Source: Streptomyces sp. NBC_00691 (lineage in GTDB: Bacteria > Actinomycetota > Actinomycetes > Streptomycetales > Streptomycetaceae). From it: 64,000 nt of DNA. The translations under genes and the position numbers were made by a program. Numbering within the stretch: position 1 is the stretch's first letter; each line of letters begins with the position of its first letter. The notes under the pieces were generated by a model. That model had not been told where the DNA came from, ran no database searches, and saw only the letters and a list, made by a program, of their open reading frames with translations. Where the stretch lies: assembly GCF_036226665.1 (NCBI RefSeq), contig NZ_CP109007.1, positions 6,572,001 to 6,636,000 of the forward strand, given 5' to 3'. Of this stretch, positions 27,236 to 36,300 are shown piece by piece.

Positions 27236-29164
27236 GTGAAGATCAAGCGCGTACGCATCGAGAACTTCTGCTGCCTGCACAAGGTGGACATCGCCTTCGA
27301 CGAGATCACCTCGTTCATCGGCCCGACCGGCGTCGGCAAGTCCACCGTGCTCCGCGCACTCGATTGGTTCTTCAACGGTGAAAAGTCGGTGGCCCTCACC
27401 ACCGACGACATCCACTCGGCGGTGGCCGGTGCCGGCGGCGAGCGCATCTCCGTCGAGGTCGAGTTCGACGGACTGACCGACTTCGACCGCGAGGCCCTCG
27501 GCCGGTACGCCCCCGACGACGCCATCACTGTCAGCATCTGGCGTACCTGGGACGATGGTGAGGACAAGATCACCGGCAGGGCTCTCGCGTACGCGCCCTT
27601 CGACGAGATCCGGAGCGTGACCGGCGGCGCGATGGCGAAGCGCAGGGCGTACAACGCCCTCCGGGAGAGCACCCCGAGTCTCGGGCTTCCTCCCGCCGGC
27701 AGTGAGAAGGCCGTGAACGAGGCCATGCTCGCCTGGGAGCGGGCGCACCGGGACCAGCTCACCGAGGCGGAGGTCGAGGACACCCACTTCTTCGGGTTCG
27801 CCGGGCAGAGCAAGCTCGCTCAGCTGATCGACTTCGTCTTCGTCTCCGCCGACCTGCGCGCCTACGAGGAGGCCGACGACCAGAAGGCCTCCGCCATCGC
27901 CCGCATCCTCGACCACGCCGTGGACCGCACCGAGGCCGACGCCCAGCTCGGTGAGATCGAGGAGAACGCCCAGCTCGCCCGCCAGGCGGTCCACGACAAC
28001 GTCTACGGACCCGCTCTGAAGGACATCTCCGACGCGCTCTCCGCCGAGGTCGCGAAGCTCACCACCGGGCGCCAGGTCATAGTCACCCCGACCGTACGGG
28101 CGCCGAGGCCGGCCAAGACGGCGTTCCAGGTGAGCATCAGGGACGGGGGTGCCGAGACGTCCGTGTACCGCCAGGGGCACGGCTTCCAGCGGGCGCTGAT
28201 CATCGCCGCGCTGAAGTACCTGGCCGACCGCAGGCGGCCGGAGGGCGGGACCCGGACGTTGTGCCTGGCGGTCGAGGAGCCGGAGCTGTTCCAGCATCCG
28301 CCGCAGGCGCGGACGTTCGCGAAGGTGTTGCGCGAGCTGGTGACCTCGTCCGCCGAGGGGCGTACGCAGGTGACGTACGCGACGCACAGTCCGGTCTTCA
28401 TCGACCCGGCCGGCTACCACCAGGTCCGGCGGCTCACTCGCGACGCCGGAGCCGAGCACCCGGTCACCCGGGTGAGGCAGGTGACGGAGGACGAGCTGTG
28501 CCGGTCGCTGGAGGGGCTGGTGAAGGAGGAGGCCGTCCGGCGGCGTACCGGAGTCGCGATGGCGGGCTCACTCGCCGAGGCCTTCTTCGCCCACGCGGCT
28601 GTCCTTGGCGAGGGGACGACCGACGGCGCGCTGCTCGACGGGTGTGCGGAGCGGAACGGGATCAACCTCGGCGCCGAGGGAATCACCTACGTCGACGTGA
28701 CCGGCAGGGACAACCTCCTGCTCAGCCACGCGATCCTCTCGGCCATGGGCGTGCCCTGCCACGTCGTCTTCGACGGCGACGCCGGGATGGAGGAGCGCAA
28801 GCGCGAGTCGGTGCGGCACTTCGACGACGAGAAGCGTGCGGAGAAGGAGGCCGCGTTCGAGCAGCAGGCGCGCAAGATCTCGGGGAGCAACGCGGACCTC
28901 CTCGGGTACCTGGGAGAGTCCAGGTCTCCCTGGCCGGAGACCGGCTCGGCCGGCACGTACACGGTGTTCGCGGACAACCTGGAGACGTACCTCGGGGAGA
29001 GCTGGCCCTCCTGGGGCGAGCGGCAGCAGCAGCTGATCGCGACGGGCGAGGGCGTCTCGGACAAGAACGCGGCTACGTACCGGGAGGCGGCCCGCACCGC
29101 CGCGGCGGAGCCGCCGTACGTACTCCAGGCGATGCTGGAGAACGTCAGGGGGATGGTTCGCTGA
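27236..29164 (+). CDS. OLD-family ATPase with TOPRIM nuclease domain
   Basis: A 642-aa protein of the overcoming-lysogenisation-defect class. The N-terminal ABC-type ATPase opens with MKIKRVRIENF and has Walker A GPTGVGKST at 29-37. The ABC C-motif/Walker B region includes GFQRALIIAALKYL and LCLAVEEPELFQHP, followed by the H-loop-like TYATHSPVF. The C-terminal TOPRIM has E459 in GEGTTD and D513-G-D515 in FDGDAG. These are the metal ligands of OLD nucleases such as GajA of Gabija. No UvrD-like GajB partner is adjacent, so it resembles a stand-alone class 1 OLD defence nuclease. GTG start with AGGA upstream. It may be co-transcribed with the HATPase gene. Confidence 0.88.
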   Translation: MKIKRVRIENFCCLHKVDIAFDEITSFIGPTGVGKSTVLRALDWFFNGEKSVALTTDDIHSAVAGAGGERISVEVEFDGLTDFDREALGRYAPDDAITVSIWRTWDDGEDKITGRALAYAPFDEIRSVTGGAMAKRRAYNALRESTPSLGLPPAGSEKAVNEAMLAWERAHRDQLTEAEVEDTHFFGFAGQSKLAQLIDFVFVSADLRAYEEADDQKASAIARILDHAVDRTEADAQLGEIEENAQLARQAVHDNVYGPALKDISDALSAEVAKLTTGRQVIVTPTVRAPRPAKTAFQVSIRDGGAETSVYRQGHGFQRALIIAALKYLADRRRPEGGTRTLCLAVEEPELFQHPPQARTFAKVLRELVTSSAEGRTQVTYATHSPVFIDPAGYHQVRRLTRDAGAEHPVTRVRQVTEDELCRSLEGLVKEEAVRRRTGVAMAGSLAEAFFAHAAVLGEGTTDGALLDGCAERNGINLGAEGITYVDVTGRDNLLLSHAILSAMGVPCHVVFDGDAGMEERKRESVRHFDDEKRAEKEAAFEQQARKISGSNADLLGYLGESRSPWPETGSAGTYTVFADNLETYLGESWPSWGERQQQLIATGEGVSDKNAATYREAARTAAAEPPYVLQAMLENVRGMVR

Positions 29165-29183
29165 CCCCCGAGTAACTCGGTCT

Positions 29184-29226
29184 CGGGACCGGTGGAGGGC
29201 GTACACCACGCGCTCTACCCGTCCCG
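29184..29226. terminator. Imperfect hairpin between OLD and membrane-protein genes
   Basis: Two 14-base arms with one mismatch and one wobble, lying between the converging stop codons of the OLD-type gene and the membrane-protein gene. Likely a shared terminator. Confidence 0.5.
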
Positions 29227-29242
29227 GGCCCCAGAGACTGCC

Positions 29243-30913
29243 TCAGCTGCACGCTCGAGACGTCTTCTCCGTCACCGCCACATCCTCCAGACGCACGGAA
29301 AGGGGCTTGCCCCGCCGTGGATCCCACAGCCAGATCCGGTCGCCGGACGGGCCGAACGTCAGCAGCGGGCGAGTGGAGGCAAGCGGCCCGTTGAAGACCG
29401 CGATGTCCTCGCTCAGCGGCTTCACGCAGACGAGGCTGCCCTGGATCCCGTAGTACCGAGCCGGATCGCGGCCGGACGCCACCGCCTCCCGAGCCCGGGA
29501 CGAGTCGATCTGAGCAATGGCGATTCCGGTCAACAGGGTCATGCCCACGACGAAGAGGGTCATCAGGGCGAGTCCCGCTCGCTCCATGCCGCGCACCCGT
29601 ATCAGGTGGAAGTGGCGGGCCCACCCGGCGAGCGCCAGAACAACCGTGACACCCAGGGCCGCGGCGCCGACCGGCACGAGTGATGCCGCGTAGGACCAGT
29701 ACACGGACATGGATGCGGCTTCTGACGGAAGATCAAACGCACGCTGCAGGTAGACCGTGTGCATCAAGCCTCCGAACCAGGGGAGGGCGAGCCCGAGCGC
29801 GGGGATCAGAGCAGGCACCGCCCAGTTGGCGTTGCGGCTGAACCAGGAGTGCACGAAGGCGTACCTGAGGCCGTACGAGACCGGGGGAATGAGAACCACG
29901 GTGAGGGCAGCCCATGCGACCGTCTCTGCGGAGGGTGTAAACGCCACGATGCCCGGGACCTGCATCCCTAGCACGATCGAAGCGGCCACGAAGAGTGAGC
30001 CCTTTACCAGTGGGACGATTCGAGCCCCGGGCTCGCGATGGGAGGCAATTTTCGTCCCTACCGGCCACACCAGCGCGCCTGCGATGAGGATTGGAAGCAG
30101 GACGAGCAAGCCTTCCGAAAGGGCGGCCGCGTACCCGCATGCCACTCCCGCCATGATGTAGGCCGAAAGGAGCAGCGCAGCAGGCCAGAGGGTGAAGGGC
30201 TCAGCCGGGGCATCCTCAGGATTCCGGCCTTCCATTCCCGCGGGGATACGCAGGTGGAGAATCCCCGGGTCGTAAGGGCGACGAGTGAAAGCCCCACGCG
30301 CCAGCAGCTCAGCTACTGCCTCGATACGCGGTCGGCCGTCCTGCTTGATGATCCGGACACTTGTCACCAAGCCCAACAGCTCACGCCAAGCGAAGACGCG
30401 ACTCCTGAAGTCCGGCTGCTCGGAGGATTCGGACAATGCCTCCGGACGCCTGCGGTACGCATGCAGAACCGTCCGACGGTCCACGGACAGCTCGTGCTCG
30501 ATCAGCGCCGCATCCACCACCCACATCCCCGCCTGATGCCGCCGCGCCAGCCCCTCGATCTCCGAGACCGCTGCCTGCACCGCCCCGAACCGGGCTCCGT
30601 GCAGGCGTACTTCCACCAGCAGTCCCCGACGTCCGCTCCCCAGAGCGTCTCCCTCTTCGTCGCCGGGCACCCACGGCCGTACCGACCACCCCCGCCCCTC
30701 CAACAGCTGCGTCGACAGCTCCGACTCCTCCGTGCTGTCGACCACCGCGACGAGTAACTCGACCCGCCGGTTGAACGGCTCGACAGGCAGTGGCGAGGGC
30801 GCCGGTTCCGCGCTGTCCTGGCGGCCACCGGAGTCATTGCCACCCCGCTGAGCCGGAATCGCCCTGCCCGTCCTGCCCGACGTACGCCGAGACACCCGTC
30901 GCATACCTGACAC
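29243..30913 (-). CDS. Multi-spanning membrane protein of unknown function
   Basis: A 556-aa protein I cannot assign. Residues 1-50 are basic and Pro/Ser-rich. Residues about 50-215 form a soluble domain (RRVELLVAVVDSTEES, LLVEVRLHGARFGAVQAAV, MWVVDAALIEHELS) resembling an alpha/beta ferredoxin-like fold. From about 235 there are roughly eight to nine transmembrane helices (WPAALLLSAYIMAGVACGYAA, VLLPILIAGALVW, FVAASIVLGMQV and others), then a C-terminal soluble tail of about 80 residues with PSGDRIWLWDPRRGKPL. GTG at 30913 has GGAGG six bases upstream; ATG at 30904 is equally possible. It is alone on the minus strand inside the island. An effector or sensor at the membrane is a guess from context only. 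Confidence 0.8.
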   Translation of the reverse strand: MSGMRRVSRRTSGRTGRAIPAQRGGNDSGGRQDSAEPAPSPLPVEPFNRRVELLVAVVDSTEESELSTQLLEGRGWSVRPWVPGDEEGDALGSGRRGLLVEVRLHGARFGAVQAAVSEIEGLARRHQAGMWVVDAALIEHELSVDRRTVLHAYRRRPEALSESSEQPDFRSRVFAWRELLGLVTSVRIIKQDGRPRIEAVAELLARGAFTRRPYDPGILHLRIPAGMEGRNPEDAPAEPFTLWPAALLLSAYIMAGVACGYAAALSEGLLVLLPILIAGALVWPVGTKIASHREPGARIVPLVKGSLFVAASIVLGMQVPGIVAFTPSAETVAWAALTVVLIPPVSYGLRYAFVHSWFSRNANWAVPALIPALGLALPWFGGLMHTVYLQRAFDLPSEAASMSVYWSYAASLVPVGAAALGVTVVLALAGWARHFHLIRVRGMERAGLALMTLFVVGMTLLTGIAIAQIDSSRAREAVASGRDPARYYGIQGSLVCVKPLSEDIAVFNGPLASTRPLLTFGPSGDRIWLWDPRRGKPLSVRLEDVAVTEKTSRACS

Positions 30914-31048
30914 TCCACACCTCCGTGATCCGACTCCGGCTCAGGCGAGATTGGCCGAGACGCCACTCCCGCAGCACGGCCGATCCTGGAACCATCCCTC
31001 CCATGCCCGAGGCATGTACCGGGCCAACGAGGGGAAGCGCACAGCAGT

Positions 31049-32449
31049 ATGGGGTACAAGGACGACCCGGAAGGCCGGACCACCGGACGTGGGATCTTCG
31101 ACTGCGACGGGGCCCACCGCACCCCGCTCAAGAGCGACTACGAGCGGGTCTTCCAGTCCGGGACGATCGTCCTCGACACCAACGTGCTGCTCAACCTCTA
31201 CCGCTCCAACGCCCGCACCCGGCAGGACACCTTCGCCGTCCTCTCCAAACTCCGCGACCGGCTCTGGGTCCCGCACCAGGTGCTCACCGAGTTCTGGCGC
31301 AATCGCGAACTCAGGTCGATCCGCCATCACCACAGCACCCGGGCGAAGGAGACCTCCCTCGCCCTCGACAAGGCGCGCAGGTCGGCGCACGACGCCGTCG
31401 ACCGGTGGGTGAAGGACGTACGTCTCAAGCAGGACGAGGGCGTCACCCTGCGCATCGACGACGGGCTCAAGACGCTCGCCGAGGCGATCGACGGACTACG
31501 GGAGATCATCGACGCGCAGGCCGAGCGGGATGCTCTCCTGGGAACGGCCGAGACGCACAGCGACCCCGTACTGGCCGACCTGGAGCCGCTCCTGCAAGGC
31601 CGCATCGGGGAGCCGCTGCCGACCGACGAGTACGACAAGGCGGTCCAGGCGGCGCAGAAGCGAGCGGACGAGGAGATCCCGCCCGGGTACGAGGACTTCA
31701 AGACGAAGTCGCCGGAGCGCGCGGCCGGCGACTACCTCCTCTGGGTGCAGCTCCTCAAGGAGGCCCGGAACCGCGAAGGCGACGTCCTGCTCGTCACCGG
31801 TGACGTCAAGAAGGACTGGTGGCACCCGAAGGACGGCGACATCTCCGCCCGCCCTCGAGCCGAGCTGGTGGTGGAGCTGCGTGAGCACGCCGGTGTACAG
31901 CTCTACATGCTGACCCCCGCCGAGCTGCTCAAGTGGGCAGAGGAACTGCTCGAGGGACTCGACGTCGACAAGGACTCCGTCGACGACCTGGAGCAGCTGC
32001 GTGAGGCGGACCGCGAAGAGACGACGGCCGAGACCGGCTGGACCCGACAGTCCCTCGGAATCTTCGTCGAGCACCTGCGGGTGCGCTACCCGGCACACGC
32101 CAAGGTGATCATCGCCGCCGCGGCGAACGGCGGTTTCGTGGACAGGGCCACCGTGTACGACCTGGCGGGATATCCCGACGACCGGCGGCTCAAGGGCTTC
32201 ACCCGCCCCATCAGCACCGTGGCGAGGGAGCTGGAGGACCAGGGGCTGCTGACGGGTGAGGAGTCCTTCCTGCTCCACACCATCTACGGTTCGCCCACGG
32301 AGCCCTCGTGGGCCACCGGGTTCCGGATCCCGGACGAGGCCGTGCCGATACTTCTGGAGACGTTCGTCGAGCCGGGACGGCCGTCGCAGCCTCCTAAGGG
32401 CGAGGGCGACCCCGGTGACGGTCCGAAGCCTTCGGAGACCGACCGGTAG
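31049..32449 (+). CDS. PIN-like domain protein with C-terminal winged-helix-like region
   Basis: A 466-aa protein with an N-terminal PIN-like (DUF4935 type) ribonuclease fold: D43 in IVLDTNVLLNLYR, E81 in VLTEFWRN and D252 in LLVTGDVKKDWW are the expected acidic metal ligands. The PIN core is interrupted by a long helical insertion (about 100-220). The C-terminal part (GIFVEHLRVRYPAHAKVIIAAA, STVARELEDQGLL) looks like a winged-helix domain. PIN proteins of this size occur as defence or toxin-type RNases without a cognate small antitoxin. AGGGGAAG lies upstream of the ATG. It is divergent from the membrane-protein gene and followed by a hairpin at 32461. Confidence 0.85.
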   Translation: MGYKDDPEGRTTGRGIFDCDGAHRTPLKSDYERVFQSGTIVLDTNVLLNLYRSNARTRQDTFAVLSKLRDRLWVPHQVLTEFWRNRELRSIRHHHSTRAKETSLALDKARRSAHDAVDRWVKDVRLKQDEGVTLRIDDGLKTLAEAIDGLREIIDAQAERDALLGTAETHSDPVLADLEPLLQGRIGEPLPTDEYDKAVQAAQKRADEEIPPGYEDFKTKSPERAAGDYLLWVQLLKEARNREGDVLLVTGDVKKDWWHPKDGDISARPRAELVVELREHAGVQLYMLTPAELLKWAEELLEGLDVDKDSVDDLEQLREADREETTAETGWTRQSLGIFVEHLRVRYPAHAKVIIAAAANGGFVDRATVYDLAGYPDDRRLKGFTRPISTVARELEDQGLLTGEESFLLHTIYGSPTEPSWATGFRIPDEAVPILLETFVEPGRPSQPPKGEGDPGDGPKPSETDR

Positions 32450-32460
32450 GAACAACAGGT

Positions 32461-32480
32461 CCGCGGCACCTGTGCCGCGG
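32461..32480 (+). terminator. Hairpin after the PIN gene
   Basis: A perfect 8-9 bp GC palindrome (CCGCGGCA / TGCCGCGG) with a short loop, 11 bases beyond the PIN gene stop. It separates the PIN gene from the next gene. Confidence 0.6.
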
Positions 32481-32567
32481 CTCCTGCCTCGAGGCTGAAA
32501 TCGCGCCCTTGCCCTCCGCGTGTCTCTCTGTCACACAAGGGAGAGGGGTCGATGACAGGGGGCAGCC

Positions 32568-33209
32568 GTGAGTGGGGGTACAGAGGACGGCGGCGGAGTC
32601 GCCGCGGCGCCGTCGCGTTGGGCGCGGGAGTGCTTCGGAGAGCAGGCGAGCGGGCTCGTCGCAGGGATTCCGAAACGGCTGGCGCGTGCTCATCAGCGGG
32701 CGAGGGTCGTGCACGACCAGGCCGATCTCAAGAAGCGCGGGCCGTACGGGCACGTCCTGGCAGAGGCCGTACTGGAAGAGCTTGCCGACGAAGCCCGCGC
32801 CCTCGGAGGATCGGTCCGTGAGCTGCGTGGCTACGACTTCGCCGTCCTCAACGGATGGGCCCTCTTCCCCTTCAAGTATTCCGACCGGCCGGTACCTCTC
32901 GATCGTGCCCGCCTGCGTGCTGACGTTTCCGCCCAGCGGAAGCGGCTGCTGACAGCGCACGGTCCCGAGCCGAAGGAAGGGCTGTTTCCGCTGGAAGAGG
33001 TTGCGACCACCCCGGAGTACGACAAGATCCACGAGGCGTTCGAGGAGCTCGGACGCAGCACCAAACTGGTCTCGGTCTTCTTCACCGCCAGCCGCGGTGA
33101 GGGCATCCACTCCATTCACTGGGGGGAGGCGCACCTCGAGGACGACCGCACCTTCACCTGGTCGCCGGTGGAGCCCCTTCCTCTGTACACGGCCAAGGGC
33201 CGGTGGTGA
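32568..33209 (+). CDS. Hypothetical protein, 213 aa, upstream of pglY
   Basis: Not recognised. It is a soluble protein with an N-terminal helical half (LKKRGPYGHVLAEAVLEELADEARALGG) and a beta-rich C-terminal half (YDFAVLNGWALFPFKYSDRP, LVSVFFTASRGEGIHSIHWGEAHL, TFTWSPVEPLPLY). A conserved aromatic C-terminus and the absence of low-complexity sequence suggest a real folded protein. GTG start with AGGGGG upstream. The gene is on the same strand as pglY and ends 122 bases before it, so it may belong to the same transcript or be a small BREX accessory. No nuclease or ATPase motif is visible. Confidence 0.75.
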   Translation: MSGGTEDGGGVAAAPSRWARECFGEQASGLVAGIPKRLARAHQRARVVHDQADLKKRGPYGHVLAEAVLEELADEARALGGSVRELRGYDFAVLNGWALFPFKYSDRPVPLDRARLRADVSAQRKRLLTAHGPEPKEGLFPLEEVATTPEYDKIHEAFEELGRSTKLVSVFFTASRGEGIHSIHWGEAHLEDDRTFTWSPVEPLPLYTAKGRW

Positions 33210-33257
33210 TCGACCGACTCTCACGGAAGTTCCCATGCCCCCGCTGAGAGCCCCTGC

Positions 33258-33273
33258 GAGCTGGCAAGATAGG
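33258..33273 (+). promoter_or_regulatory. Shared upstream element of pglY (copy 2)
   Basis: GAGCTGGCA followed by AGATAGG, 74 bases before the pglY start. Thirteen of 16 bases match the element 69 bases upstream of pglX. Common control of both BREX blocks is inferred. Confidence 0.35.
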
Positions 33274-33331
33274 GGGACGAGCGCGCTGCGCGGACCATGT
33301 GAACCGCCGAGTGAGGGAACGAGAGCCACCG

Positions 33332-36300
33332 ATGTCCACGAATGAGCTCTTCCTGCGGGATGTCATCGACATCAAGGAAGACGTCCACGCCGGCGATTTC
33401 AAGGTGGAGCTCACCGGAGGCTTCACCGAGACCGCCGCCAGGGTCGCGGAATACGTGGTCACCGACCAGCTGAAGCTCGCCTTCGGCAAGGCCCTCGGCA
33501 TCGTCCGCGCCTCCGTCCGGGGCGGGAACTCCCACGCCGCCTACCTCCACGGATCCTTCGGTTCGGGTAAGAGCCACTTCCTGACCGTCCTCCACGCCGT
33601 CCTCAACAACGAGCCGTCGGCACGCTCCAAGCCCCGGCTCCAGGAAGTCATCGCCGAACACGACGAGTGGCTTCGGGGCAAGCGGTTCCTGATGGTGCCG
33701 TACCACCTCGTCGGCTCCACCGACCTGGACTCGGCCCTGCTCGGCGGGTACGTCGCCGAGGTGCGGCGCCTGCACCCGGGCGCCCCCACCCCCGCCGTCT
33801 ACCGTGCCGACTCGATGCTCGCCGACGCGGCGAAGCTCCGGAACAGCATCGGCCACGACGCTTTCGTGGCGCTGCTTCCCTCCGCCGGTACCGATTCCGG
33901 CAGCTCGGACGGTGACCTCGACGATCTCGACGTGATCGACGGCTCGGGCGCGGCCTGGACCTCCGGAGATCTGGACGCGGCCTTCGCCGCGCCCGCGGGC
34001 GACGCCCGGCGCGACCGGCTGGTGTCGGCGCTGCTGACCGGGCCGATGTCCTCCTACGCGGAGGGCGCCCGAGGCGACGCCCAGGCGTTCCTGCCGCTGG
34101 AGAACGGTCTCGCCGTCATCAGCCGGCACGCGAAGTCCCTCGGATACGACGGCCTCGTCCTCTTCCTCGACGAGCTGATCCTGTGGCTCCAGGCGCACAT
34201 GTCGAACCGGGAGAAGGTGAACTCCGAGGTCAGCAAGCTGGTCAAGCTGATCGAGTCCGGTGACAGCGCCCGCCCCGTTCCCATCGTGTCCTTCATCTCC
34301 CGCCAGCGTGACCTCTCGCAGCTCGTCGGCGCGGACGTCGTCGGTGCCGACGTGAAGAACCTGGAGCAGCAGGTCGAGTACCTGGCCGGTCGCTTCGACG
34401 TCGTGAGTCTCGAGGACCGCAACCTCCCGGAGATCATCAAGGAGCGCATCCTCAAGCCCAAGGACGAGCAGGCCCGGGCGGCTCTGGACGGAGCTTTCGG
34501 AGCCATCGAGTCCACCAGCTCGCAGGTCAAGGACGTCCTCCTCGACGCGCACGGCGCCACCCATGCCGACTGGACGGACTTCCGGGCCGTTTACCCCCTC
34601 TCGCCCGCGCTCCTCAACGTCCTCGTGGCGCTGTCCGGCGCGCTCCAGCGCGAGCGGACGGGTCTCAAGCTGCTGCAGGAGATGCTGCGGCGCCGGCGCG
34701 CCGACTTCAAGCTGGGGGAACTGATCCCCCTCGGCGATCTGTGGGACGTGCTCTCCGACGGCACCGGAGAGGCGTTCACCGACCGCCTCAAGAACGAGGC
34801 CGAGGCTGCGCACACCTTCCACACCAAGGTGCGGGCCCACCTGCTGGAGAAGTACGGATCGGAGGAGAACGAGAAGTTCATCGCCGACGACCGCTTCGTC
34901 AAGACTCTGCTGCTCGCCGCGCTCGCCCCCGACGTACCCGCTCTCAAGCGGCTCACCGGCGGTCGGATCGCCGCGCTGAACCACGGCTCCATCCGCTCCC
35001 GCACCGTCGCTCCGGGCTCGCTGGTCGTGACGCGACTGCGGGAACTGCAGGCCGAGTTCGGCGAGATCCGGGCCGACGGCGATCAGGACCCCGTGTTCAC
35101 CCTCCACCTGTCCGATCTGGACATCGAGCCGCTGCTCGACATGGTGGCCGACGAGGATCGCACGGGAGCCCGCCGCATCTGGGTCAAGGACCAGCTCTGG
35201 AAAGCGCTCGGGCTGAAGGACACCGGCGCCTTCGTCTGCGAGCACGACATCGTATGGAAGGGCAGCAGGCGGACAGCCGAATTCGTCTTCGAGAACGTCC
35301 GCGACACCGCGCAGCTGCCCGCCGAGCAGTTCCGCCCCGGCGTGGACGGCCGGGTGCGGTTCATCCTCGACTACCCCTTCGACGACGGTCAGCACTTCCC
35401 CAACGACGACGCGCAGCGGGTCGAGCTGCTGCGCTCCGAAGGGCTCATGGCGCCGACCCTCGTCTGGCTGCCGTCGTTCTTCTCCGAGCAGAAGAACGCC
35501 CAGCTGGGCCGCCTCATCAAGATCAATTACCTTCTCGAGCGCGACCGCCTCGACGACTACGCAGGACACCTCGCCTCCGACGACCGCGTCCGCGTCCGTC
35601 ATCAGCTGGCCGCCCAACGCGACACCCTGACCTCGCAGCTGACCGCCACGCTCGCGCAGCTGTACGGCATCGCCAAGGTCGACGAGAACAGCGTGTCCGC
35701 GGAAGTCAGCGAGGGGAAGCACATCCTCTCGCTGCTGCCCGAGTACAGTCGGCCCCAGCTGCAGGGCGGCAAGTCCTTCATGGACAACCTGCAGCACTTG
35801 GCCGACGGAGTGTTCGGAGCCCTCTACCCCAAGCACCCCGACTTCGACCGGGCCGGCGACCGCAAGCCCGTCACCCCCGCCGAGCTGAAGACCGCGCTGA
35901 CCTGGATCACCCGGGCCATGGACGACGGCGGCCGACGCATCGAGGTCGACAGCCACCACCTCAAGACCGTCAAGAAGATCGTCGAGCCGCTCGAGCTCGG
36001 TCAGGTCCACGACGGTCCGCTGGTCCTCCGCAACGACTGGCGCGCACGGATCAACCAGGCCGTCCACCAGCACCGTCCCGGTGCCGATGACCTGTCCGTC
36101 GAGGAGATCCGCGAGTGGATCGCCAAGGACCACGGCTGGACCGGCCTCGATAAGAACGTCAGCAGTCTGATCATCGCCACGTACGCGCTTCTCGACGACC
36201 GTGCCTGGATTTTCCACGGCGGCAGCCCCCTGCCGCAGGCGCCCGACCTGAACGACATCGGGGCGGGCCACGGCCTGCGCGCACAGCAGCTGCCCACGGA

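Noticed and set aside
27236..30913. Gabija system made of the OLD gene and the next gene
   Set aside because: The following gene is a membrane protein on the opposite strand, without helicase motifs.
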